Positions 7,937 to 16,931 of a DNA stretch of 64,000 nt are shown here, in pieces. This stretch comes from Rhodophyticola sp017644125 (GTDB lineage: Bacteria > Pseudomonadota > Alphaproteobacteria > Rhodobacterales > Rhodobacteraceae). Below the pieces are notes generated by a model, which saw only the letters and a list, made by a program, of their open reading frames with translations, did not search any database and was not told the DNA's origin. The position numbers and the translations under genes were made by a program. The stretch lies in NCBI RefSeq assembly GCF_042140125.1, contig NZ_CP159473.1; one strand, 5' to 3'. The stretch's first letter is position 1. The number at the start of each line of letters is the position of its first letter.

Positions 7937-8883
7937 GAGCCGCTCCTGCCATCCGTGCGGACGATCCGCACGACTTGCTGGGTCTCACCGCCAAGGCGCA
8001 GTTCAGCGGCGGCAAAGAGCCGGTCGACGATGAGGATGTTGCGATAGATGCGCGTGTTGACGAGCTGCGATGCTCCATCAGCCCCGATGACGAACAGCGG
8101 CGGCATTTCGCCCTGCACGATCCCGCGTGGGAATACGACATAGACCCGGCGTCCATCGTCGAAGACCGTCTGGGGCCGCCAGGGCGGCGTATCGCCCTGC
8201 AGCCCGTAGCGATAATGACGCTGAGACGCGGGCGGAATGACCGGCTGCGCCACGACAGGCGGCCGTGTCTGTCCCCGGACGGTTGGATAGGCCCATGACA
8301 CAGACGGCATGTAGGCGTCTTCGTTTGCACGGAGCTCGATCAAATAGGTCCGACGGTTCGTGTTGATGACGAGATTGGTGGTGATGGCGGATCGGGTCGG
8401 CTTGACTAGGATATGAACCCGGCTGTCGCGTCCGCTGCCGCTGGTCGTGTCACCGATAATCCAGCGCGCGGTGTCACCCGCCGCGATCGGGCCTTCGCCA
8501 GTCAGCCGTTCGCCGGGTTCGAGCGCGATATTGGTGATTTGGCCGGGAGCGGCATAGACCTGATAAAGTGCGCCCTGGCTGAACGGGAACACCTGAATCG
8601 CATTAAAGTAGCCCTCCCGCCGTGGTTCGATGCGCGCGGCGGCGTTAGCATTGACGACGCGGGCCTTCGGGTCCGACGCATCTGCGTTGCCGCCGCGGGA
8701 CGGCGTCCAGGGGGGCGGTGTGTGGACCGGTCGGGGTGCCTCGTTGACTGCAGGAGGCGGCGGCGCGGCGAGCGGCGGCACGCTTGCATCATAGTCGATC
8801 TCTGGTGGGGTATAGGTCGCGCATCCGGACAACAGCAGTACGGCAAACAGGGTGAGCGGGAGCGTGGGCCATGACTGTCTCAT
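7933..8883 (-). CDS. trbG: TrbG/VirB9 conjugal transfer lipoprotein
   Basis: The 316-residue product has a lipoprotein signal peptide with lipobox LLLSGC, lipidated cysteine at position 21, and a proline-rich spacer. The VirB9-type beta domain then runs from about residue 75, including YQVYAAPGQITNIALEPGE and the C-terminal RVYVVFPRGIVQGEMPPLF. TrbG forms the outer-membrane core of the mating channel with TrbI. Four-base overlaps on both sides show tight coupling with trbF and trbI. Confidence 0.92.
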   Translation of the reverse strand: MRQSWPTLPLTLFAVLLLSGCATYTPPEIDYDASVPPLAAPPPPAVNEAPRPVHTPPPWTPSRGGNADASDPKARVVNANAAARIEPRREGYFNAIQVFPFSQGALYQVYAAPGQITNIALEPGERLTGEGPIAAGDTARWIIGDTTSGSGRDSRVHILVKPTRSAITTNLVINTNRRTYLIELRANEDAYMPSVSWAYPTVRGQTRPPVVAQPVIPPASQRHYRYGLQGDTPPWRPQTVFDDGRRVYVVFPRGIVQGEMPPLFVIGADGASQLVNTRIYRNILIVDRLFAAAELRLGGETQQVVRIVRTDGRSGS

Positions 8884-9563
8884 TCCTGCAGCTCCCGTGA
8901 CCAGTTGATGGCATGAACATAGATGCCCAGCGGGTTCTGCCGCAGCCGTTCTGCGGTGCGTGGGGGTTGCACCGAGATCGTCAGAATGGCCGTCCAGCGT
9001 TCGGTCGATGCGAGGCTGCCATCGCGATAGCGCCGTTCCGTCCAGGCGATGCGAAAGCTGTCCGGTGAGGCGCGAATGACGCTCGACACATCGACCGAGA
9101 TCTGCACCTCGCCGACCTGGGCAAAAGGATCGTTGGCCCGCGCGAAGTCATTGAGCGCCATCGCACCGCGATCAGTGGTGTACTCATAGGCGCGCAGCCA
9201 GTTCTGACGGACAATGATCGGATCGACCGCAATCGAGCGCACCCGTTCGATGAAATGCGCCAGATGATAGGCGATCTGCGGATCGGTCGGCTGATAGTCC
9301 GCCGTGGCCGGGGCGACGGTGCGCGCCTCGCCCAAAGCGTCGACCTCGACCACCCAGGGCTGGATCGTGCCGCGCGCCGATTGCCAGACCAGCCCTGCGG
9401 CGAGGCCCGCCGCAAGGAACAATGCGCCGAAGGCCATAAATCGCCAGTTTTTGGCCTGAACGCGGGCGGAGCCGATGCGCTCGTCCCAGACCTGCGCGGC
9501 CTTCTGATAGGGCGTCTCGGGTTCGGGCGTCTTACCGTAATGGAGCGAGGGTCGTTTGAACAT
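8880..9563 (-). CDS. trbF: TrbF/VirB8-like conjugal transfer protein
   Basis: This 227-residue inner-membrane protein has one membrane helix near residues 44-64 (FMAFGALFLAAGLAAGLVW), preceded by the conserved TPYQKAAQVWDERIGSARVQ, and a periplasmic VirB8-like domain with ERVRSIAVDPIIVRQNWLRA. VirB8-type proteins nucleate the secretion channel between the membranes. The final codons overlap the trbG start, and its start touches the trbL stop. Confidence 0.92.
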   Translation of the reverse strand: MFKRPSLHYGKTPEPETPYQKAAQVWDERIGSARVQAKNWRFMAFGALFLAAGLAAGLVWQSARGTIQPWVVEVDALGEARTVAPATADYQPTDPQIAYHLAHFIERVRSIAVDPIIVRQNWLRAYEYTTDRGAMALNDFARANDPFAQVGEVQISVDVSSVIRASPDSFRIAWTERRYRDGSLASTERWTAILTISVQPPRTAERLRQNPLGIYVHAINWSRELQE

Positions 9564-10879
9564 CAGCGGTCACTTTCAGAGAGATTGATGGAGGCCCCGC
9601 CGCCGGGACTGTCGCCGGAGCGGACGGCATGGGCGGCGGCGGTCGTGCCGTGTTGAAGGGATTGGGAGCGTTTCATGCGGGTGGCCCAGGCTGGCTGGGC
9701 AGACGATGCGGCGGCGCCGCCCATGTCGGACCCGCCACCCTTGATGGCACCACCCGTCGCCGCGACCGCCGAGTGGGCACCGGATTGCGCACTGTCGCGC
9801 ATGGCACCGGCGATCTTCTTCAGGGGACTGACGGCGACACCGGCACCGGCGCGAGCGACACCGCCCAATCCACCGGCCACGCTCGCCGCACCGCTCTTTC
9901 CGGCTGAGCCGAGACTGTAGGCGGCACTGGTGCCGCCGGTCATCGCCGCGCCACCACGCGCTCCGGTCACCACGCCTTTGACCGCTGCTCCGCCCGCCAA
10001 TCCGCCGCCAGCAATTGCACCGGCGGTCACGCCTGCAGCGGCAACGCCCGTGCCGATCGCAGCTCCTGCGCCCAACTGAGGCCCACCGGAGATCAACCCG
10101 TTGGCGATGCCAGGTCCAAAAATGCCGAGGCCGAGCAACGACAGGGCGGCAAGCACGATCGCCATGGCCTCTTCGATGTTGGGTTGCTCGCCGCCGAATC
10201 CGGCGGTGAACTCGGCAAACAGGGTCGAGCCGATGCCGATGATGACGGCGAGCACCAGTACCTTGACGCCGGATGAGACGACATTGCCGAGCACGCGTTC
10301 GGCCAGGAAGGCGGTGTTGCCGAACAGGCCGAACGGAATGAGGATGAAGCCTGCGAGCGTTGTCAGCTTGAACTCGATGAGCGTGATGAAGAGCTGGATC
10401 GCCAGGATAAAGAACGCCAGCAGCACCATCACCCAGGCAAACAGCAGAACGGCGATCTGGATGAAGTTCTCGAAGAAAGAGATATAGCCCATCAGGTCGG
10501 AGATGGAGTCGAGGATCGGACGGCCGGCGTCGAGCCCGACCTGCGCCACGCGACCGGGACGCATGAGATCGGCGGCACTGAATCCTGTGCCAGTCGCCTG
10601 AAGGCCGAGTCCGGCGAAGCTCTCGAAGACGATGCGGGCCAGCGTGTTCCAGTTGGAGATGATGTAGGCGAAGATGCCGATGAACAGCGTCTTCTTGACC
10701 AGCCGCGCGATAATGTCGTCGTCAGCCCCCCAGGCCCAAAACAGGGCTGCCAGCGTGATATCGATGACGATCAGCGTGGTCGCCAGAAACGCCACCTCGC
10801 CGCCGAGCAGGCCGAAGCCAGAATCGATGTAGCGGGTGAACACCTCCAAGAAACGATCGATGACACCGGTGCCGCCCAT
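9563..10879 (-). CDS. trbL: TrbL/VirB6 polytopic conjugal transfer protein
   Basis: This 438-residue protein has about six membrane helices between residues 20 and 250 and a long Gly/Ala/Ser-rich tail (residues 265-438), the usual TrbL arrangement. The N-terminal region MGGTGVIDRFLEVFTRYIDS is typical. TrbL forms the inner-membrane base of the mating channel through which DNA passes. It follows the trbK-like gene by four bases and ends on the trbF start. The low-complexity tail is the least conserved part of the family. Confidence 0.9.
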   Translation of the reverse strand: MGGTGVIDRFLEVFTRYIDSGFGLLGGEVAFLATTLIVIDITLAALFWAWGADDDIIARLVKKTLFIGIFAYIISNWNTLARIVFESFAGLGLQATGTGFSAADLMRPGRVAQVGLDAGRPILDSISDLMGYISFFENFIQIAVLLFAWVMVLLAFFILAIQLFITLIEFKLTTLAGFILIPFGLFGNTAFLAERVLGNVVSSGVKVLVLAVIIGIGSTLFAEFTAGFGGEQPNIEEAMAIVLAALSLLGLGIFGPGIANGLISGGPQLGAGAAIGTGVAAAGVTAGAIAGGGLAGGAAVKGVVTGARGGAAMTGGTSAAYSLGSAGKSGAASVAGGLGGVARAGAGVAVSPLKKIAGAMRDSAQSGAHSAVAATGGAIKGGGSDMGGAAASSAQPAWATRMKRSQSLQHGTTAAAHAVRSGDSPGGGASINLSESDR

Positions 10880-10883
10880 ATCG

Positions 10884-11153
10884 CTACTCCGCGCCGTCTT
10901 GCGGGGAGCCAGGGCTCAGGAACCGGCGCCGGTTCTCGGCCCAGACATCGAGACAGGCCGCATCGCGCACTGCCGCCTCACCGAGCGCCTGACAGCGCTG
11001 GAGCTCGTCCTGCAAAGGGGGCCCGGCAGTGTTTTCCATGATATGGTCCGGACGTGCCTCTTCCCCGTCCCGGCCCAGTTCGATGGTCGCAACAACGATC
11101 GCGAGCAGCAGGAAGGCGGCCGCGACGAGCCGGGGAAGAACGGTCCCACCCAT
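10884..11153 (-). CDS. Putative entry-exclusion protein, TrbK-alt type
   Basis: This small 89-residue protein has an N-terminal membrane or signal segment (residues 7-25, PRLVAAAFLLLAIVVATIE) and a short exported region with two cysteines in LQRCQALGEAAVRDAACLDV. A small protein of this form between trbJ and trbL occupies the TrbK slot, where the product blocks mating between cells carrying the same element. The call rests on position, size and the cysteine-containing C-terminal half. Confidence 0.7.
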   Translation of the reverse strand: MGGTVLPRLVAAAFLLLAIVVATIELGRDGEEARPDHIMENTAGPPLQDELQRCQALGEAAVRDAACLDVWAENRRRFLSPGSPQDGAE

Positions 11154-11155
11154 GA

Positions 11156-11917
11156 TCAGCCTCCGTTCGGGAACATCTTGGCATTGCCGGGCTGATAACC
11201 GGTGCCGGGCTCCAGGAAGCGGCGGCGCTGTTCGCGGGCCTGTTCCTGTGCGGCGGTACGCTGCGCGGCCTCAAGGTTCTGGGCGCGGCCCTGGGCGGCG
11301 ATCACAGCGGTCAGATCGGAGATCTGCTGTGCCTGAAGCGCCAGCAATTGATTGCCCGCTTGCGTCGCCTGCAAAGCGCCGGTGGCCGATTGGCTGGCAC
11401 CGACGAGGGCCGACATCTGCTGGCGATTGCTTTCGATATTGCCGACGACGCCAGCCTGGACGCGCATGGAATCCTGCAGACCCGCGACCGTTGTCTGCCA
11501 GCGCTCGCGCGCGCCCTCGATCAGCGATTGATCGGACGCGGTCATGGACGCTTCGCCATAAGCGGTCTCGAAAGCCTGATCGATTGCGCGCACGTCGAAG
11601 GCGATCTGCTGCGCATCTGCCAGAAGCTGCTGCGTCCGGGCGACGGATTGCTGCAATTGCTGCAGCGACGAATAGGGCAGGCTCGTCAGGTTGCGCGCCT
11701 GGTTGATCAGCATCTGCGCTTCGTTCTGCAGCGAGGTGATCTGGTTGTTGATCTGTTCAAGCGCGCGGGCGGCCTGCAGGACGTTCTGTGCATAGTTGGT
11801 CGGGTCATAGACGATGCGCCAGGCATGGGCCGGTTCGGTCAGGATCGGCGAGAGCGCGATGGGCGCCGCCAGAAACAGCGCGGTGCCAAAGCGCAAGGCC
11901 AGGGATCTACGAATCAT
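11156..11917 (-). CDS. trbJ: TrbJ/VirB5-like conjugal transfer protein
   Basis: The gene encodes a 253-residue exported protein with a cleavable signal peptide (MIRRSLALRFGTALFLAAP, cleavage likely after AHA) and long glutamine-rich helices forming a coiled-coil-like body. TrbJ, the VirB5 counterpart, is thought to sit at the pilus tip. The start is placed at ATG 11917 because a good ribosome site (AGGAG) precedes it and the signal peptide begins there; the open frame upstream lies inside trbE. It overlaps the trbE end by 11 bases. Confidence 0.9.
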   Translation of the reverse strand: MIRRSLALRFGTALFLAAPIALSPILTEPAHAWRIVYDPTNYAQNVLQAARALEQINNQITSLQNEAQMLINQARNLTSLPYSSLQQLQQSVARTQQLLADAQQIAFDVRAIDQAFETAYGEASMTASDQSLIEGARERWQTTVAGLQDSMRVQAGVVGNIESNRQQMSALVGASQSATGALQATQAGNQLLALQAQQISDLTAVIAAQGRAQNLEAAQRTAAQEQAREQRRRFLEPGTGYQPGNAKMFPNGG

Positions 11918-14450
11918 GGGAGGTCTCCTGTTCGGTGGGGGTGATGGGTGTTGTGTCAAACGCGCGGGCGATGTCGTCTTCCAATGCCGCCAGTAGATCG
12001 GAGAGATCGAGATTTGAGAGATCGGGGATGAGATCCGCCGCCCAGGCCACACCGCGTTCGATCAGCCAAGCGGCGGCAAAGCCGTCGCGTCCGTATTCGG
12101 TAAGGATGCGCGCAATGGCGGCTTGATCGCCCTTCGACGATGTGGCCGTGAAGGCAAGCGCGACCTCACCGAGACCAAGGTCGAAGAGCCGGTTGCCGCG
12201 CCGCGACTGGCAGTAATAATCGCGCTTGGGCGTCGCCCGGCTGAGGATTTCGATCTGCCGATCATTGAGCCCGAACCGTCGATAGATATCCGTGATCTGC
12301 GGTTCTATGGCCCGTTCGTTCGGCAGGAACAGCCGGGTCGGACAGCTCTCGATGATCGCCGGCGCAATCGCGCTGACGTCGATGTCCGACAGAGATTGGG
12401 TGGCGAAGACGACGCTGGCGTTCTTCTTGCGCAGCGTCTTCAGCCATTCGCGCAGTTGGCCGGAAAACCCTTCATCATCAAGCGCCAGCCAGCCCTCATC
12501 AATGATGAGCAGCGTCGGAGATCCGTCGAGGCGTCCCTCGATGCGGTGGAACAGATAGGCGAGCACGGCCGGTGCCACGCCGGTGCCAATCAGTCCCTCG
12601 GTCTCGAAGGCTTGGACCGTGGCTTCGCCCAGTCGTTCGTCTTCGGCATCCAGCAGCCGTCCGAACGCGCCGCCCACGCAATAGGGTTGCAGGGCACGCT
12701 TCAGATCCTGCGATTGCAGGAGCACCGACAGGCCGGTCAGGGTGCGCTCCTCGACGGGCGCTGACGCGAGCGATGACAGCGCTGACCAGAGATGGTCTTT
12801 TACATCCGGCGTGACGGTGATGCCCTCGCGGGCCAGGATGGCCGCGAGCCAGCCGGCGGCCCAACTGCGCGTCGCATCATCTTCGATCCGCGTCAGGGGC
12901 TGCAGGGCAACCGGCTCGGAGGCATCGTCTGACAGCGATCCGCCGAGATCGTGCCAGTCGCCACCCATGGCGAGCGCGGCCGCACGGATCGAGCCGCCAA
13001 AATCGAAAGCAAACACCTGGGATTTGTTGTAGCGCCGGAACTGCAACGCCATCAGCGCCAGCAGGACGGATTTGCCGGCCCCGGTCGGCCCGACCACCAA
13101 TGTATGCCCGACATCGCCCACATGCAGCGACAACCGGAATGGCGTTGCGCCCTCGGTTCGGCCGAACAGGAGCGGTGGCGCATCAAAATGCCCATCCTTG
13201 CTTGGGCCTCCCCGTTCCGGTCCGGCCCAGACCGCCGACAGCGGGATCATATGGGCGAGGTTGAGCGTCGAGACCGGAGGCTGGCGGACATTGGCGTAGA
13301 CGTGGCCGGGCAGCGATCCGAGCCAAGCCTCGACTGCGTTCACCGTCTCGGTGATGCAGGTGAAATCGCGGCCCTGGATGACTTTCTCGACCAGACGGAG
13401 CTTTTCGTTGGCGATGCGCGGATCGGCATCCCAGACGGTCACGGTCGCCGTCACATAGGCTTCGCCGATCAGGTCCGATCCGAGTTCCTGCAAGGCGGCA
13501 TCGGCATCCATCGCCTTGTTGTGGGCGTCCGTATCCAGAAGGGCCGAGGATTCATTGGTCATGATCTCCTTGAGGATCGCGGCGATCGATTTGCGCTTGG
13601 CAAACCATTGCCGCCGGATCTTGGAGAGCAGCCGCGTCGCGTCCGTCTTGTCGAGCATCACCGCGCGTGTGGACCAGCGATAAGGAAAGGCGAGCCGGTT
13701 GAGGTCGTCGAGAATGCCGGGCGTCGTCGCGCTCGGAAAACCGGTAATCGTCAAAACGCGCAGATGCGCTTCGCCGAGCATTGGCTCCAGGCCGGCGGTC
13801 AGCGGCTGATCGGCAAGCAGCGCGTCGAGATGCATCGGCACCTCGGGGACGCGGACCCGCTGCACCTTGGTCGAGATCGTCGCATGCAGATAGGTCAGGG
13901 TCTCGGCGTCATCGAGCCAGGCACAGTCCGGCATGAAGCCCTCGATAAGCTGCAGCACGCGCTCCGAGCGGTCGACGAAACCGGCCAGGGTCTCGCGGGC
14001 ATCGGCGCCTGTGGCGCGCTCGCGGCCTTCGTAGAGAAACCGTTCCGCGCGCGCAGCCTCTTCGGCGGGCGGCAGGAACAGCAAGGTCAGGAAATAGCGG
14101 GATTCAAAATGAATGCCCTCTTCCTCGAATTGTGCCTTGCGCTCGGCATCGACCAGCGCAGACGCAGCATCGGGAAAGAGGCTTTCGGGATAGGAGCCGG
14201 CGGGCACGCGCTGTGCTTCGACAAAGACGGCCCAGCCAGAACCAAGACGGCGCAGGGCATTGTTGATGCGGCCGGCAACCGCGACCAGTTCGGCTGGCAC
14301 CGCACTGTCGAGATCAGGCCCCCGAAACCGGGCCGTGCGTTGGAACGAGCCGTCCTTGTTGAGGACCACGCCATCTCCGGCCAGCGCAGCCCAAGGCAGA
14401 AAATCGGCCAGTTGGTTGGAAGAGCGGCGATATTCGGCGAGGTTCATCAT
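11907..14450 (-). CDS. trbE: TrbE/VirB4 conjugal transfer ATPase
   Basis: This is the 847-residue VirB4-class ATPase that powers pilus assembly and substrate transfer. It carries Walker A GPTGAGKS at residues 454-461, a Walker B region around ILLIDEGWLALDDEGFSGQL (read as LLIIDEGW), and the following EWLKTLRKKNASVVFATQSL typical of the family. The N-terminal CagE/VirB4 domain fills the first 400 residues. A long plus-strand open frame lies across this gene and is an antisense shadow. It sits between trbD and trbJ with minimal spacing. Confidence 0.95.
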   Translation of the reverse strand: MMNLAEYRRSSNQLADFLPWAALAGDGVVLNKDGSFQRTARFRGPDLDSAVPAELVAVAGRINNALRRLGSGWAVFVEAQRVPAGSYPESLFPDAASALVDAERKAQFEEEGIHFESRYFLTLLFLPPAEEAARAERFLYEGRERATGADARETLAGFVDRSERVLQLIEGFMPDCAWLDDAETLTYLHATISTKVQRVRVPEVPMHLDALLADQPLTAGLEPMLGEAHLRVLTITGFPSATTPGILDDLNRLAFPYRWSTRAVMLDKTDATRLLSKIRRQWFAKRKSIAAILKEIMTNESSALLDTDAHNKAMDADAALQELGSDLIGEAYVTATVTVWDADPRIANEKLRLVEKVIQGRDFTCITETVNAVEAWLGSLPGHVYANVRQPPVSTLNLAHMIPLSAVWAGPERGGPSKDGHFDAPPLLFGRTEGATPFRLSLHVGDVGHTLVVGPTGAGKSVLLALMALQFRRYNKSQVFAFDFGGSIRAAALAMGGDWHDLGGSLSDDASEPVALQPLTRIEDDATRSWAAGWLAAILAREGITVTPDVKDHLWSALSSLASAPVEERTLTGLSVLLQSQDLKRALQPYCVGGAFGRLLDAEDERLGEATVQAFETEGLIGTGVAPAVLAYLFHRIEGRLDGSPTLLIIDEGWLALDDEGFSGQLREWLKTLRKKNASVVFATQSLSDIDVSAIAPAIIESCPTRLFLPNERAIEPQITDIYRRFGLNDRQIEILSRATPKRDYYCQSRRGNRLFDLGLGEVALAFTATSSKGDQAAIARILTEYGRDGFAAAWLIERGVAWAADLIPDLSNLDLSDLLAALEDDIARAFDTTPITPTEQETSHDS

Positions 14451-14453
14451 CGA

Positions 14454-14717
14454 TCAGACACCCAGATGACCTGGGATGCGCACATGACGGCGCACCACAT
14501 CGACAAAGAGTGGATCGTGCTTGGCAGCCCACACAGCCGCGATGTGCCCGATGGCCCAAAGGAGGATCCCGGCCAGCCAGAGTTGCAATCCGAGCCCCAC
14601 CGCCGCAGCCAGAGTGCCATTGGCGATCGCGATGGTGCGTGGCGCCCCGCCTAGCAGGATCGGTTCGGTCAGGGCGCGATGCACGGGGATCGTGAAGCCG
14701 GGAACGAGATCTTCCAT
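14454..14717 (-). CDS. trbD: TrbD/VirB3 conjugal transfer protein
   Basis: This 87-residue inner-membrane protein has the VirB3-type opening GFTIPVHRALTEPILLGGAP and one hydrophobic hairpin (residues 30-64), followed by the charged end HDPLFVDVVRRHVR. VirB3 proteins work with the VirB4 ATPase, here the neighbouring trbE. It is coupled to trbC at its start. Confidence 0.9.
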   Translation of the reverse strand: MEDLVPGFTIPVHRALTEPILLGGAPRTIAIANGTLAAAVGLGLQLWLAGILLWAIGHIAAVWAAKHDPLFVDVVRRHVRIPGHLGV

Positions 14718-15049
14718 CAGATCACTACCCCGCCGCCGAACGAGAAGAAGGACAGGAAGAAACTCGACGCGGCAAAGGCGATGGAAATCCCGAAGACGAT
14801 CTGGATCAGCTTTCGTGCGCCGCCTGATGTGTCCCCGAAGGCGAGGGTCAGGCCGGTGATGATGATGATCATCACCGCGATGATCTTGGCGACCGGCCCC
14901 TCGATGGATTCGAGGATCGACTGTAGCGGCGCCTCCCAGGGCATGGAGGAACCGGAGGCATGCGCGGCCGGTGCCGTCATCAACGTGATGACCACGACCG
15001 ACGCGGCCATGGCCAGTCGCTGGCGGGTGTCATGCAGGATCTGATTCAT
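14717..15049 (-). CDS. trbC: TrbC/VirB2 pilin precursor
   Basis: The 110-residue product has an N-terminal signal segment (residues 10-31, ending AHA) and two hydrophobic helices (about 53-72 and 83-104), as in cyclised IncP-type pilins. The interhelix segment AFGDTSGGARKLIQIVFGIS is typical. TrbC forms the conjugative pilus after processing, for which a TraF peptidase is encoded further along the element. Its start overlaps the end of trbB by about 20 bases. Confidence 0.9.
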   Translation of the reverse strand: MNQILHDTRQRLAMAASVVVITLMTAPAAHASGSSMPWEAPLQSILESIEGPVAKIIAVMIIIITGLTLAFGDTSGGARKLIQIVFGISIAFAASSFFLSFFSFGGGVVI

Positions 15050-16055
15050 GGGAGCTTTCCTTCGTGTTTGCTGTGGGAAGAGGTGTGTTCGGAGCCTCGA
15101 TCGCTCGGACGACGCGATAATCGCCGTCGCGAGTGAGGCCCTCGACGCGGGCGAGCTCTGCGAGCCGACGCGCGGAGCCGCGTCCGGACAGCACAGCCAC
15201 GAGATCGATGGTCTCCGCGATCAAGGCGCGCGGGACGGTGACGACGGCTTCCTGGATGAGTTGCTCGAGACGGCGCAGCGCACCGAGCGCCGATCCCGCG
15301 TGGATCGTGCCGACGCCACCCGGATGGCCGGTGCCCCAGGCCTTGAGGAGATCGAGCGCCTCGCTGCCGCGAACCTCGCCGATCGGAATGCGGTCGGGCC
15401 GCAGGCGCAGGGACGAGCGGACCAGATCGGAGAGCGAGGCGACGCCGTCCTTCGTCCGCATGGCGACGAGGTTCGGCGCGGCGCATTGCAGCTCGCGCGT
15501 GTCCTCGATGATGACGACGCGGTCGGATGTCTTCGCCACTTCGGCCAGCAGCGCATTGGTGAGCGTGGTCTTACCCGTCGACGTGCCGCCGGCGACAAGG
15601 ATGTTAGCGCGGGCCGCGACAGCAGCCCGCAAGGCTGATGCCTGGTCAGCCGTCATGATGCCGGCGGCGACATAGTCGTCGAGGGAGAACACTGCGACGG
15701 CTGGCTTGCGGATCGCGAAAGCCGGCGCTGCCACGACCGGCGGCAGAAGCCCCTCGAACCGCTCCCCCGTTCCGGGGAGTTCCGCCGACACGCGCGGGCT
15801 TCCAGTATGGACCTCTGCACCGACGTGGTGGGCGACGAGACGGATGATACGTTCACCATCTTCCGGTGCCAGGCGCTCGCCCGTATCTGACAGGCCTTCG
15901 GAGAGCCGGTCGATCCAGAGGCGCCCGTCCGGGTTTAACATCACCTCGACGACGCCGGGGTCCTCCAGAAAGGCCGCGATGGCCGGACCGAGCGCTGTGC
16001 GCAGCATCCGCGCGCCGCGTGCGATCCCTTCCGAATTGTGATGTGAAGCTGCCAT
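15030..16055 (-). CDS. trbB: TrbB/VirB11 conjugal transfer ATPase
   Basis: This 341-residue hexameric secretion ATPase carries Walker A GGTSTGKT at residues 156-163, the ELQCAAPNLVAMRT region after it, and LRPDRIPIGEVRGSEALDLL with the conserved glutamate, then TGHPGGVGTIHAGSALGALR. VirB11 proteins switch the channel between pilus assembly and DNA transfer. It opens the trb operon proper; upstream, the expected ribbon-helix-helix gene is displaced by an inserted acetyltransferase gene on the other strand. Confidence 0.95.
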   Translation of the reverse strand: MAASHHNSEGIARGARMLRTALGPAIAAFLEDPGVVEVMLNPDGRLWIDRLSEGLSDTGERLAPEDGERIIRLVAHHVGAEVHTGSPRVSAELPGTGERFEGLLPPVVAAPAFAIRKPAVAVFSLDDYVAAGIMTADQASALRAAVAARANILVAGGTSTGKTTLTNALLAEVAKTSDRVVIIEDTRELQCAAPNLVAMRTKDGVASLSDLVRSSLRLRPDRIPIGEVRGSEALDLLKAWGTGHPGGVGTIHAGSALGALRRLEQLIQEAVVTVPRALIAETIDLVAVLSGRGSARRLAELARVEGLTRDGDYRVVRAIEAPNTPLPTANTKESSHESDPA

Positions 16056-16293
16056 CCGATCCCCGATTCCAACGGGGACAAACAGGCGTTCCCCATGCGG
16101 GGATGATTAAAAGAGCCTGATTTAGGGCTGATTCAACAGGGAATTAGCGGCGTCGTAGCGTAGCGTGCAAAGACAGGAGAATGGCGGTGGCGCTATAGCG
16201 CATCACTTGGCGAAGGGCGGTTAAGCGGGACGGAGTGAGCTTTCGCTGCATGCGCACGAACGTCTGCTCTTGAATAGCTATGCCACAGAAAAC

Positions 16294-16878
16294 ATGCCAT
16301 TGTTCAGCATGCACCAAGATATTCCCGAGTTTAGCGGCCCCCGCGTTCTTCTTCGTCCCTTCCATCATTCGGATGTTGCCGGGCGATTGGCGCTTGGACG
16401 CTCGCCGGAGATAGTGCGCTGCTTTGGAGGCGACCCAGACGGCCTTCCCCCATATGAAGAGAGTGATGCGCGGTTATGGGTAGAGCGAAACATTGAACAC
16501 CCTCTTTGTTGGGCGGTCGAGGTCAATGGCCGTTTGCTGGGAGAGGCACGTCTCGACGGTCTTGATCTGCATGACAGTCGAGCGCGCTTGGCAACTGGGC
16601 TCTATGATGTTTCACAGCTTGGCAAGGGTCTGGGGCGAGAGTTTATCAAACTGGTTTTGTCGCATGCCTTCGGAACAATGGGATTGCATCGGATCGATCT
16701 GCGGGTCTTAGCGTTCAATGAGCGAGCAATACGTTGTTATCGCGCCTGCGGATTTGTCGAAGAGGGGCGGGAACGTGAGGCCGCTCGGATCGGCGACGTC
16801 TGGTATGACGACATTATCATGGGGTTGCTGGCTGAGGAGTACCAAGTTGAGGTCAAACAGCATGGTCTTCTCACCTAA
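16294..16878 (+). CDS. GNAT-family N-acetyltransferase, inserted between trbB and the ribbon-helix-helix gene
   Basis: The product is a RimJ/RimL-type acetyltransferase of about 194 residues. FSGPRVLLRPFHHSDVAGRL begins the fold, VEVNGRLLGEARLDGLD is the central strand region, and QLGKGLGREFIKLVLSHAFG is the acetyl-CoA-binding segment, followed by NERAIRCYRACGFVEEGRER. The frame also opens at TTG 16270, but ATG 16294 is preferred. It is the only plus-strand gene inside an otherwise minus-strand transfer operon and is less GC-rich than its neighbours, which points to a cargo insertion. The substrate cannot be read from sequence; small molecules or protein N-termini are both possible. Confidence 0.8.
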   Translation: MPLFSMHQDIPEFSGPRVLLRPFHHSDVAGRLALGRSPEIVRCFGGDPDGLPPYEESDARLWVERNIEHPLCWAVEVNGRLLGEARLDGLDLHDSRARLATGLYDVSQLGKGLGREFIKLVLSHAFGTMGLHRIDLRVLAFNERAIRCYRACGFVEEGREREAARIGDVWYDDIIMGLLAEEYQVEVKQHGLLT

Positions 16879-16931
16879 GACGACGTTCGTGCGCCGTGCA
16901 GCATCACGCATTTGGGGCTCGAAGCAGACCG

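Noticed and set aside
11918..12052. N-terminal extension of TrbJ
   Set aside because: It overlaps the end of trbE and precedes a clear signal peptide and ribosome site at ATG 11917.
12951..14654. A 567-codon open frame on the plus strand
   Set aside because: It is antisense to trbE, which has clear VirB4 motifs on the other strand; the plus-strand translation has no recognisable fold and is rich in Arg, Gly and His as expected for a shadow frame in GC-rich DNA.
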